This document shows, piece by piece, positions 1 to 5,673 of a DNA stretch of 12,421 nt. The stretch's first letter is position 1. Each line of letters begins with the position of its first letter. The position numbers and the translations under genes were made by a program. The DNA lies in NCBI GenBank assembly GCA_900555975.1, contig USNI01000014.1:1-12421 (forward strand). Reading direction: 5' to 3'. Below the pieces are notes generated by a model, which saw nothing but the letters and a program-made list of their open reading frames with translations, ran no database searches and was not told where the DNA came from. The DNA is from an uncultured Desulfovibrio sp. (GTDB lineage Bacteria; Desulfobacterota; Desulfovibrionia; Desulfovibrionales; Desulfovibrionaceae).

Positions 1-50
<50 letters not shown>

Positions 51-62
51 GTTGCGGAGTAC

Positions 63-91
63 TTTTTGCCAGAATCCGTTCAGACAGTCAA
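63..91 (-). promoter_or_regulatory. Probable sigma-70 promoter of the tRNA-Ala gene
   Basis: On the minus strand TTGACT (bases 91-86) resembles the -35 consensus. After a 17-base spacer comes CAAAAA (68-63), a weak -10 preceded by TGG, an extended -10-like element. The -10 ends 12 bases before the first tRNA base, which predicts a leader of only a few bases. The stretch between (GTACTCCGCAAC) contains a GC-rich discriminator, as is common for stable-RNA promoters under growth-rate control. The -35 and the geometry are convincing; the -10 is poor. Confidence 0.55.
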
Positions 92-391
92 GCAAAAATT
101 CCCTTTCTCCGCACCGGGGACATGCCGATGTCAGAAACAGACGTCGCCCCGTCAGATTTTCTCTGCATCTCTTCCCGATTTTTCCGGCCAACGATCCTTC
201 AATCTTCCGCACGACGAAGGAAATTCCATGTCCATGACTTGTCATTGACCTGAAAAAATGGAATCCTCAACGCGCAGGCTGCCCGGGTATCAGGCTCTTC
301 CGTCATGCACGTTTTGAGACGATCATGCTGAAATGCAGGGGCGCCCGCTTCCGTTCAAAGGCAACGACCTTCCGGGAAAGGTGTCATCACC
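92..391. other. Intergenic stretch, no gene seen
   Basis: About 300 bases between the tRNA promoter and the next gene. Short open frames exist, but none has a good ribosome binding site or a protein-like composition. A TTGACC at 245-250 could be a -35 for the downstream gene, but no acceptable -10 lies 16-18 bases after it. I recognise no RNA motif or repeat here. Confidence 0.5.
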
Positions 392-448
392 ATGCCCGGT
401 AACTCTCTGCCGGAGTCCCTGTTCTCCGGTTTTACGGACCGATCATGA
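392..448 (+). CDS. Possible 18-residue leader peptide, start-stop coupled to the next gene
   Basis: ATG at 392 is preceded by GGGAAAGG (374-381), a credible ribosome binding site 10 bases upstream. The frame runs 18 codons (MPGNSLPESLFSGFTDRS) and ends in TGA at 446-448, which overlaps the ATG of the next gene (445) as ATGA. The downstream gene has no good ribosome binding site of its own, so this small ORF may deliver ribosomes to it by translational coupling. The peptide has no run of one amino acid, so classic attenuation by a single amino acid is not indicated. It could also be chance. Confidence 0.35.
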   Translation: MPGNSLPESLFSGFTDRS

Positions 449-1275
449 ATCTGGAAACATTACTTTCCCATACTCCCGGCAACAACGAATCCTGCTGTGC
501 CGCTGTTCTCTCCACCCTGATCAACTATACCAACGGCGACCCGGATACCGCACAGGCTCTGGGCTGGCTGGGCGCGTATTCCTGCCCGTCCCTGAATCCC
601 GCATGGATCTGCCGCATAGACACGTCCGAGCATATTTTCGGCATCCGCTTTGACGGCGAAGCCAAGGACGAGACTCCCGGACATCCGGCATGTCTGCGCG
701 GATACTTCGGTCTCTATATTTTTCCTCCGGCGCAGTCTCCCCTTCTGGATCGTTTTCCCCTGGAGGCCCTCCGCTTCGCCATTTCGCCCTATTACGACCA
801 CGCCGTCTACGAGTTTTCCGGCACGGAAAGAGAACTCATGTCCTTCCTTCTCGGACAGCTCCGCATCGATATCGCCCTTGACGGCAAGTCCATCGCCATC
901 ACGCTGGATGCCCCGGCCAGACATCAGATGATTGCCGCCGAGGGCATTCCCGCCGAAAACGACTGGCTGGTCAAGCCCGGAGAACCGGAATGCGATGTTC
1001 CCGCCTTCCGTCATTTTCTCCCTCTTTTCTCCATTCTTGCCGCCACACTCCAGCATCGGGCAGAGGAAGCTGTCACGGTTTCGCGCGGTTCAGTCAGCAT
1101 GCCCCGCCGCTGTTTCCACACCGACGGATCCATTGAGGACTGCAAGGAACAACAGGAAATACTCCTCAATATTACGGCGTCATTAGGTTCCCCGCTCGCC
1201 ATGGAGGGAGAAAGACTTCACAGCATGAACGGCATTCCCTCGGTACCTCGCCTCCCTGAACCAAAACAGGAATAA
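445..1275 (+). CDS. Hypothetical protein, 276 aa
   Basis: I do not recognise this family. The ATG at 445 is the only start available, because TAA closes the frame at 400-402 and no GTG or TTG lies between. Ribosome binding looks poor directly upstream, so the start may depend on coupling to the leader ORF at 392. The protein is soluble-looking, with no signal peptide or membrane segment. It has several cysteines (CC at residues 17-18, more scattered) and an aromatic/proline-rich middle, and its C-terminus ends in a Pro/Glu/Lys tail. Codon use matches the confident genes nearby and the frame is long, so it is probably a real gene. It stands alone between the tRNA-Ala gene and a strong palindromic terminator. 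Antisense frames over the same bases are poorer. Confidence 0.7.
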   Translation: MNLETLLSHTPGNNESCCAAVLSTLINYTNGDPDTAQALGWLGAYSCPSLNPAWICRIDTSEHIFGIRFDGEAKDETPGHPACLRGYFGLYIFPPAQSPLLDRFPLEALRFAISPYYDHAVYEFSGTERELMSFLLGQLRIDIALDGKSIAITLDAPARHQMIAAEGIPAENDWLVKPGEPECDVPAFRHFLPLFSILAATLQHRAEEAVTVSRGSVSMPRRCFHTDGSIEDCKEQQEILLNITASLGSPLAMEGERLHSMNGIPSVPRLPEPKQE

Positions 1276-1295
1276 TCCCTCCTGCGTCATATCGT

Positions 1296-1343
1296 AGGAG
1301 AAGCCCGGCTGAAGAAAATATTTTCTTCAGCCGGGCTTCTCCT
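1296..1343. terminator. Perfect 48-base palindrome, probable bidirectional terminator
   Basis: Bases 1296-1319 are exactly complementary to 1320-1343. The arms are 24 bases each with GC-rich cores (AGCCCGGCTGAAG) and an AAAATATTTT centre. As RNA, either strand forms a very long hairpin. It lies 20 bases after the stop at 1275 and at the end of a minus-strand reading frame, the usual place for a shared terminator between convergent genes. There is no clean T-run after the hairpin on either strand (plus: CTTATC), so termination efficiency is uncertain. A smaller alternative hairpin (CTCCTGCG 1279-1286 with CGTAGGAG 1293-1300, one G-U pair) would compete with its base. Confidence 0.7.
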
Positions 1344-1598
1344 TATCAGCCTGTTCCGCACATTCCATAAAAAACGCTGAACGTACTCCCGAAGCTCCAC
1401 ATCGGCCAGAAACGGCGACATCATGATCTGCCGACCGGCATATTCGAAACCATCTTTCTTCCAGATACTTTCAACGTTACCATATCTCCATACAGCCGAC
1501 ATAATGCCGTCACGATTCTGATGCTTTATATGTGTCGAAGGCAATATGCCTTCCTGCGGCATCATTATGTAGTCTACTATTTCTGCAACATGGAACAT
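1327..1598 (-). pseudogene. Probable broken small gene with frameshift at a T6 run
   Basis: Family not recognised. The minus-strand frame from ATG at 1598 reads sensibly (MFHVAEIVDY...DVELREYVQRF), with a start region lacking a well-spaced ribosome binding site. The same frame stays open upstream to a TGA near 1660 without a better start. As written the frame continues through the palindrome and stops at 1287, giving an odd tail. If one T is added to the minus-strand T6 run (bases 1369-1374), the frame instead ends ...FFMECAEQADKEKPG and stops at 1329-1327, just inside the first arm of the terminator hairpin, as a normal gene end would. That makes about 90 residues. It could be a real inactivating deletion, a sequencing error or slippage. 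A functional 103-residue protein is less likely. Confidence 0.35.
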
Positions 1599-1686
1599 AC
1601 CTGCGCCGGATACAAATTTCCGACCATATGTTACTGAAAATGCAGATCCGCAGAAACATATCCTTCAGCAAATTTAACACACCGTC

Positions 1687-1703
1687 ATCTCTTTAATAGA
1701 GAT
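1687..1703 (+). promoter_or_regulatory. Short inverted repeat ahead of the exported phosphoesterase
   Basis: ATCTCT (1687-1692) and AGAGAT (1698-1703) form 6-base arms around TTAAT, 19 bases before the ATG at 1722. It could be an operator half-site pair or a small hairpin near the ribosome binding site (AAGGGAG, about 1708-1714). I could not pick a convincing -35/-10 pair for this gene. Confidence 0.3.
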
Positions 1704-1721
1704 CTGCAAGGGAGAACCATC

Positions 1722-2711
1722 ATGGTAAAGAACTTTGCCCGCCGCGACATGCTGAAAATGGGTATGGCCCTCACGGCCTGCGCCGCCGCCGGAGTGCTGA
1801 CCGGAACGAAATCCGCCGAAGCCGGAAACAACGGGCTTATCCTCAAGGCCGGCATCATCACCGACATGCACAAGACCAGCAAGGCCGACAGCAGCACCCG
1901 CATCTACTCCACCGCCACCGACAAGATGAAGGTGTTCATCGACGCCATGAAAAAGGAAAAGCCCGCCTTCATCATAGAACTCGGCGACTTCGTGGACACC
2001 CTTGCTCCGGGAACCGATTCTGCCGCTAACCTGCGCGACATCGAAGCGCTGTTCACCTCGTTCGGCGGTCCTGCCTACCACGTGCTGGGCAACCACGACT
2101 TCGACAACCTCAAGCGCGAAGAATTCCTTTCCGGCGTCACCAATACCGGCATAGAAAAGGGAAAGACCTACTATTCCTTCGACATCGAAGGCGTACACTG
2201 CATCGTGCTCGACGCCGACTATACGCCCGGAAACTTTCGTCCCTACGACATGAACACCCCTGAGGATACCTTCTGGACCTGGGTGGACACCATCATTCCG
2301 CCCCAGGAACTGGAATGGCTGAAGGAAGACCTCAGGAAAACCGACAAGCCCGTAATCGTGTTCACTCACCAGACGCTCGACCGCGTGGACGAACAGGACC
2401 ACAACATTAAGAACGCCTCGGTCGTCCGCACCATTCTGGAAGAAAGCGGCAAGGTGCTCGCCGTCATTTCCGGTCATGATCATCAGGGCGGCTATTCCAA
2501 CATCAAGGGCATTCACTATGTGGTGCTGAACGGCAACGTGGGCGTGAACGACACCCGCACATGGGAAGTTACCAGCACGGAAAAGGGCCGCGGCCTGCAT
2601 AACGACAACCAGTTCTGCATGCTTGAGGTCTCCGGACAGGGCAACACCTACACTCTTTCCCTGAAAGGCTACGGACGTCAGCCCAGCTATGAGCTGACAA
2701 GAACACTCTGA
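1722..2711 (+). CDS. Tat-exported calcineurin-like metallophosphoesterase
   Basis: A 329-residue two-metal phosphoesterase predicted to act in the periplasm. The N-terminus has a twin-arginine signal (ARRDMLKMG, residues 6-14), a hydrophobic stretch and a likely AEA cleavage site after residue 34. All family metal and catalytic motifs are visible: D48-x-H50, GDFVD (88-92), GNHD (123-126), H216 in FTHQ, and GHDH (251-254). The block around GHDHQGGY and the following GIHY..LNG resembles the ADP-ribose/CDP-alcohol diphosphatase branch of the superfamily. This suggests nucleotide diphosphate derivatives or phosphodiesters as substrate, but that is inference. ATG 1722 follows a good ribosome binding site (GGGAG). 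It appears monocistronic, with its own terminator at 2736, and lies directly upstream of a LacI regulator gene that may control it. No residue needed for activity seems missing. Confidence 0.93.
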   Translation: MVKNFARRDMLKMGMALTACAAAGVLTGTKSAEAGNNGLILKAGIITDMHKTSKADSSTRIYSTATDKMKVFIDAMKKEKPAFIIELGDFVDTLAPGTDSAANLRDIEALFTSFGGPAYHVLGNHDFDNLKREEFLSGVTNTGIEKGKTYYSFDIEGVHCIVLDADYTPGNFRPYDMNTPEDTFWTWVDTIIPPQELEWLKEDLRKTDKPVIVFTHQTLDRVDEQDHNIKNASVVRTILEESGKVLAVISGHDHQGGYSNIKGIHYVVLNGNVGVNDTRTWEVTSTEKGRGLHNDNQFCMLEVSGQGNTYTLSLKGYGRQPSYELTRTL

Positions 2712-2735
2712 TTTTTTCCCCATCCGTCCCTGTAT

Positions 2736-2783
2736 AAAGGACAATGCTTCGTTTTCCGGGAAAATGAAGCATTGTCCTTTTTC
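2736..2783 (+). terminator. Rho-independent terminator
   Basis: Arms 2736-2750 and 2766-2780 (AAAGGACAATGCTTC and its complement) pair perfectly. A G-U pair and TTTTC/GAAAA continue the stem inward to a CGG loop (2757-2759), giving about 21 pairs. The right arm ends in a T-run (2778-2782). It lies 25 bases after the phosphoesterase stop and isolates it from the next gene. A-rich sequence on the left arm means it could also stop minus-strand transcripts. Confidence 0.88.
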
Positions 2784-2845
2784 ATTTCATCTTTCTTCCC
2801 CTGTTCTCCCTTCCAGCGGCATACCTGTCGCATCTGCTTCAATAT

Positions 2846-2874
2846 TTGACGAAAGAAACTCTTCCCGTTAGCCT
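2846..2874 (+). promoter_or_regulatory. Sigma-70-type promoter of the first lacI-family gene
   Basis: TTGACG (2846-2851), a 17-base spacer and TAGCCT (2869-2874) form a near-consensus -35 and a weak -10. Transcription would start near 2881, leaving a leader of about a dozen bases that carries GGGAG (2881-2885). The same arrangement, TTTGACGAAA then 10 bases then CCGTTAGC, recurs ahead of the second lacI-family gene at 7276-7303. Conservation at equal spacing between paralogues supports a real promoter or overlapping operator. Confidence 0.65.
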
Positions 2875-2892
2875 GAGCTCGGGAGAAACGCC

Positions 2893-3975
2893 GTGAACGC
2901 GAAAAAAAAAGTGACGCTGGAAGACGTAAGCCGTGATGCCGGCGTATCGCTGAGTGCCGTTTCCATGATTCTCAACGCCAGAGCCGACGTGTCCTTTTCC
3001 CCGGAAACGGTACAAAAGGTACGGCAGTCTGCAAGAAGACTCGGATACAGCGCGCCTTCAAGACGGGCCAGAGGAAAACTGCCGGGCAGGAACGTGGTGC
3101 TCATCGTCACGCCGAACATTGCCAACGCCTATTACTCCGGACTTGTGCAGGCCATACAGCAGGAAGCGGAACAGCGCAGCTTTTCCACGCTCATATTCAC
3201 TACCTACCGGGAGGCCCGCAAGGAAGAAGAGGTGATGGACATGGCTCTGGCGCTGGGGGCGGCAGGCATGATCTTCACGCTTACCCCCCAGAGCCTGCGC
3301 AAGGTGGAAAAGGTAAACGGCAAAATTCCCGTCGTCATTCTTGGAGATAAAAATTCCAGTCCCAAGGTCGACACCGTAGAACTGGACAACTACAGTGCCG
3401 GCGTTCTCATCGGTCGCCATATGCTTCAGCTCGGCCACAGACACATCGCCTTCATTTCAGCCATGATGAACGCTTCCAACGTCATACGGCTGAGAAGACT
3501 TCAGGGCGTCCGGGACACCTATGCCGAACATCCCGGCTGTACCGTGCAGGTGTTCACGCGCGACTACACGCCGGACGAAGAACTGAACAGCATAGATCTG
3601 GAACAACGGATAGGCTATGAACTCACTCAGGAATGCCTGAAACGGAAAAACCGCATTTCCGGCTTTGTCGCTGTCAACGATTTCATTGCCTACGGCGTGC
3701 TCGACGCCATTGCCGACAGAGGCTTCCGTGTTCCGGAGGACTACAGTGTCTGCGGATTCAACAATCTCTCCTCCTCGCGCATTTCCAGGGTGGGCCTTAC
3801 CACCGTGGAGCAGCAGACGCAGGAAAGAGGACGCAGCGCCTTCGACATTCTTTACGAGCGCATCAGCGGCAACAGCACCGTAGTCAGCGACATCACCCGC
3901 ATGGAATACACCCACCGTCTTCTGGAACGCCGTTCCACGGCGCCCTTCCGGCAGACTTCGCAGGAGAAATCATGA
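2893..3975 (+). CDS. LacI-family transcriptional regulator, first paralogue
   Basis: A 360-residue DNA-binding regulator, usual family length. The N-terminal helix-turn-helix spans residues 7-27 (VTLEDVSRDAGVSLSAVS...), followed by a hinge (about 48-65) and a periplasmic-binding-protein-like ligand domain with the typical DNYSAG, LGHRHIAFIS and VCGF motifs. Positions matching LacI residues 17, 18 and 22, which read DNA, are Leu20, Ser21 and Met25. The GTG start at 2893 is set by GGGAG seven bases upstream. Codons 4-6 form an A9 run (2902-2910), a possible slippage site. In the ligand pocket region it has GFNN (288-291), where the paralogue has GFDN. The stop overlaps the next gene's ATG. Closely related to the regulator at 7324. 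Probably controls the adjacent phosphoesterase or itself; the effector is unknown. Confidence 0.93.
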   Translation: MNAKKKVTLEDVSRDAGVSLSAVSMILNARADVSFSPETVQKVRQSARRLGYSAPSRRARGKLPGRNVVLIVTPNIANAYYSGLVQAIQQEAEQRSFSTLIFTTYREARKEEEVMDMALALGAAGMIFTLTPQSLRKVEKVNGKIPVVILGDKNSSPKVDTVELDNYSAGVLIGRHMLQLGHRHIAFISAMMNASNVIRLRRLQGVRDTYAEHPGCTVQVFTRDYTPDEELNSIDLEQRIGYELTQECLKRKNRISGFVAVNDFIAYGVLDAIADRGFRVPEDYSVCGFNNLSSSRISRVGLTTVEQQTQERGRSAFDILYERISGNSTVVSDITRMEYTHRLLERRSTAPFRQTSQEKS

Positions 3976-4586
3976 AGAAACTCATTCTCTGCCTTCTCAT
4001 CCTGCTGATTTCAGGATGCGGCAGACTGCCGTTCCATATGCCGTTCATGGGTGACGACGCGCCGTCGGAAACCGTAAAAAAGGAAGAAAAGACAACGGAA
4101 CGCACGCCGACCTACGGAGTCTCCCCGGAAGCTCAGATCTATCTGACCGAGGCCATGGAGTACTGGACCGACTCCGGAGAATGCACGAATCCGGAAGCGG
4201 CCGCCGCGCTTCTGGACAAAGCCATTGACGCGGATCCTCTGGATCCTGCGCCCTATCTCATGCGCAGTCTGGCGCTGAGCGATCTGGGATATTACAATGA
4301 GGCCTTCGACGACGCCACAAAAGCCATCCGTCTTTCCCCCACGGCTCAGGCCTATGCCACCAGAGGACTGGTATGTCTGAAGCAGCGGCATCCGGAAGGC
4401 GCACGGCGTGACTTTGAGTATGCGGAAAAAATCAATCCCGCGGAACCTCTCATCTACGTATACCGGTCGGCCGGGGCCTTCCTGGAAGGCCGGGACGGCG
4501 ATGCCTGCGACGATCTGAAACATGCCAGCGAGCTCGGACTCCGCCGTCCGTGGGACACGGCCGTGAAAAACGGCCTGTGCCGCTAA
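3972..4586 (+). CDS. TPR-repeat lipoprotein
   Basis: A 204-residue predicted outer-membrane lipoprotein. The signal peptide ends in a clear lipobox LISGC with the lipidated Cys at residue 16. Gly at the next position is not an inner-membrane retention signal. A charged, Thr/Glu-rich linker (about 27-50) leads into three or four tetratricopeptide-like helix pairs (about 55-90, 92-125, 126-158, 159-190) with typical A..LDKAI..DP..P and A..D..KAI.L spacing. TPRs bind other proteins, so it is probably a scaffold or assembly factor. The ATG overlaps the regulator's stop (ATGA, 3972-3975), and CAGGAG (3961-3966) inside the regulator is its ribosome binding site, so the two are co-translated. Pairing a LacI regulator with a lipoprotein is unusual. 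The longer reading frame that starts upstream at 3633 is a frame overlap, not the real start. Confidence 0.85.
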   Translation: MKKLILCLLILLISGCGRLPFHMPFMGDDAPSETVKKEEKTTERTPTYGVSPEAQIYLTEAMEYWTDSGECTNPEAAAALLDKAIDADPLDPAPYLMRSLALSDLGYYNEAFDDATKAIRLSPTAQAYATRGLVCLKQRHPEGARRDFEYAEKINPAEPLIYVYRSAGAFLEGRDGDACDDLKHASELGLRRPWDTAVKNGLCR

Positions 4587-4645
4587 TCGTGCGCAGCCTT
4601 CTTTTGAAGCCGGAGGCAGCAGAATTCTATCCTTTGGAACCCTGC

Positions 4646-4703
4646 CCCCGGAAACGCCCGACACGTTGCGGTCGTTTCCGGGGAGAACAAAAGGTGCTTT
4701 TTT
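4646..4703 (+). terminator. Hairpin with delayed T-run, possible terminator
   Basis: CCCCGGAAACG (4646-4656) pairs exactly with CGTTTCCGGGG (4673-4683), an 11-pair GC-rich stem, 60 bases after the lipoprotein stop. A T6 run (4698-4703) follows, but only 14 bases beyond the stem, which is too far for a textbook intrinsic terminator. It may stop the lacI-lipoprotein transcript less efficiently or protect its 3' end. Confidence 0.5.
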
Positions 4704-4723
4704 CCGGATGCCCGGAACGCCTG

Positions 4724-4786
4724 TCGGAAACATCCGGCGTTTCCGATATGCGCCGCGTTTCGAAGCGTCCATGTCTTCGGAACGCG
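4724..4786. repeat. Two further hairpins between convergent operons
   Basis: TCGGAAAC (4724-4731) pairs with GTTTCCGA (4739-4746). CGCGTTTCGAAG (4754-4765) pairs with CTTCGGAACGCG (4775-4786), with one G-U pair on the plus strand. An alternative pairing CCGGATG (4704-4710) with CATCCGG (4731-4737) competes with the first. They sit just past the stop of the minus-strand phosphodiesterase (4798), so they probably form its 3' end. No T-run follows them on the minus strand. Confidence 0.45.
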
Positions 4787-4797
4787 CCCTTTCCTGA

Positions 4798-5631
4798 TCA
4801 GTCGTTCTCTTCTTCCGTCGGATTCACGGAATCAAGAAAGCGATACGGCCCGGCATAGGTAGGGGTACCGTAGATCTGGCAGACATGAGTATTCCAAACG
4901 CCGTTCCGCCAGTCATGAAGAAGATAGCCGGGCGCCTCCATGACAAAGGTATCCCCGCCTTCCGGAGAAAGGTCCAGATCTATCTGCATGGACGCGGCCG
5001 GAGCCGACAGCGCCATGACCCCGGCCCACTGCGTGAAGATGGGACGATGCATATGTCCGCAGCACAGGCGAACCCACGGTGCCTTTTCCAGAACGGAGCG
5101 CAGCAGAGAAACGTTCTCATAAGGCTCGTCCATGGCCCCCATGCCCGTCAGAAAGGGGGGATGATGCATGAACAGCAGAGCAGGAACGCCGGGACGCCGC
5201 ATCAGCTCCTTCTCAAGCCATGCCGCACACACGTCGGGAACATGCCCGAAATGAGAGCCGGGACTCATGCTGTCCATCATGAGAAGACGTACCTCGTCCC
5301 GCTCCACGGCATAGCACATCCATGGGGCCGTTTCCTCGTTGTCAGGACACCACCCCCGGAGTATGGCGCGCATCCTGTCCCGTCTGTCATGATTGCCGGG
5401 AACGGCATATATGGGAACGTTGAGCGGAGAAAAAGCTTCATAGAGCATTCTGTAGGCATGCTCATCCCCGCTGTCCGCGAGATCCCCGGTTATGACCATG
5501 ACATCCGGCTTCTGCGCAAGTCCGAGAATATGCCTCGCCGCAACCTCAAGACATTTCGGGGTATCCACCACGCGGAAGGACAGCTTGCCGTCTCCGCGAA
5601 GATGAAAATCTGAAATCTGAAGAACTCTCAT
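4798..5631 (-). CDS. GpdQ/CpdA-like calcineurin-type phosphodiesterase
   Basis: A 277-residue cytosolic two-metal phosphodiesterase with no signal peptide. Motifs in order: SDFH (D8, H10), GDLADSG (49-55), GNHD (79-82), FMHHPP (H156, H157) and GHMH (192-195). The N-terminal block (ISDFHLR...VVDTPKCLEVAARHI) and YRMLYEAFSPLNVPIYAVPGNHD match the branch holding the glycerophosphodiesterase GpdQ and the cAMP phosphodiesterase CpdA, so a phosphodiester substrate is likely. It may be a glycerophosphodiester or a cyclic nucleotide; the sequence does not decide. AAGGAAG sits just upstream of ATG 5631. It starts 42 bases after the transporter stop with no terminator between, so the two form an operon and the transporter may import its substrate or a related compound. 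Confidence 0.92.
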   Translation of the reverse strand: MRVLQISDFHLRGDGKLSFRVVDTPKCLEVAARHILGLAQKPDVMVITGDLADSGDEHAYRMLYEAFSPLNVPIYAVPGNHDRRDRMRAILRGWCPDNEETAPWMCYAVERDEVRLLMMDSMSPGSHFGHVPDVCAAWLEKELMRRPGVPALLFMHHPPFLTGMGAMDEPYENVSLLRSVLEKAPWVRLCCGHMHRPIFTQWAGVMALSAPAASMQIDLDLSPEGGDTFVMEAPGYLLHDWRNGVWNTHVCQIYGTPTYAGPYRFLDSVNPTEEEND

Positions 5632-5673
5632 AGTGCTTCCTTTCGGGAGGCCGCTCCTCCCGCCATATGCTGA

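Noticed and set aside
460..1056. 198-codon minus-strand frame opposite the hypothetical protein
   Set aside because: Gly-rich composition typical of antisense frames; the plus-strand frame is longer and ends at a terminator.
1674..2744. 356-codon minus-strand open frame opposite the exported phosphoesterase
   Set aside because: It mirrors a gene with intact catalytic motifs. Its Val/Gly/His-rich content is the usual antisense shadow of GC-rich codons, and it has no recognisable domain.
4011..4772. 253-codon minus-strand frame opposite the lipoprotein and the hairpin region
   Set aside because: The plus-strand gene has a lipobox and TPR helices. The antisense frame has Arg/Gly-rich composition and runs through hairpins.
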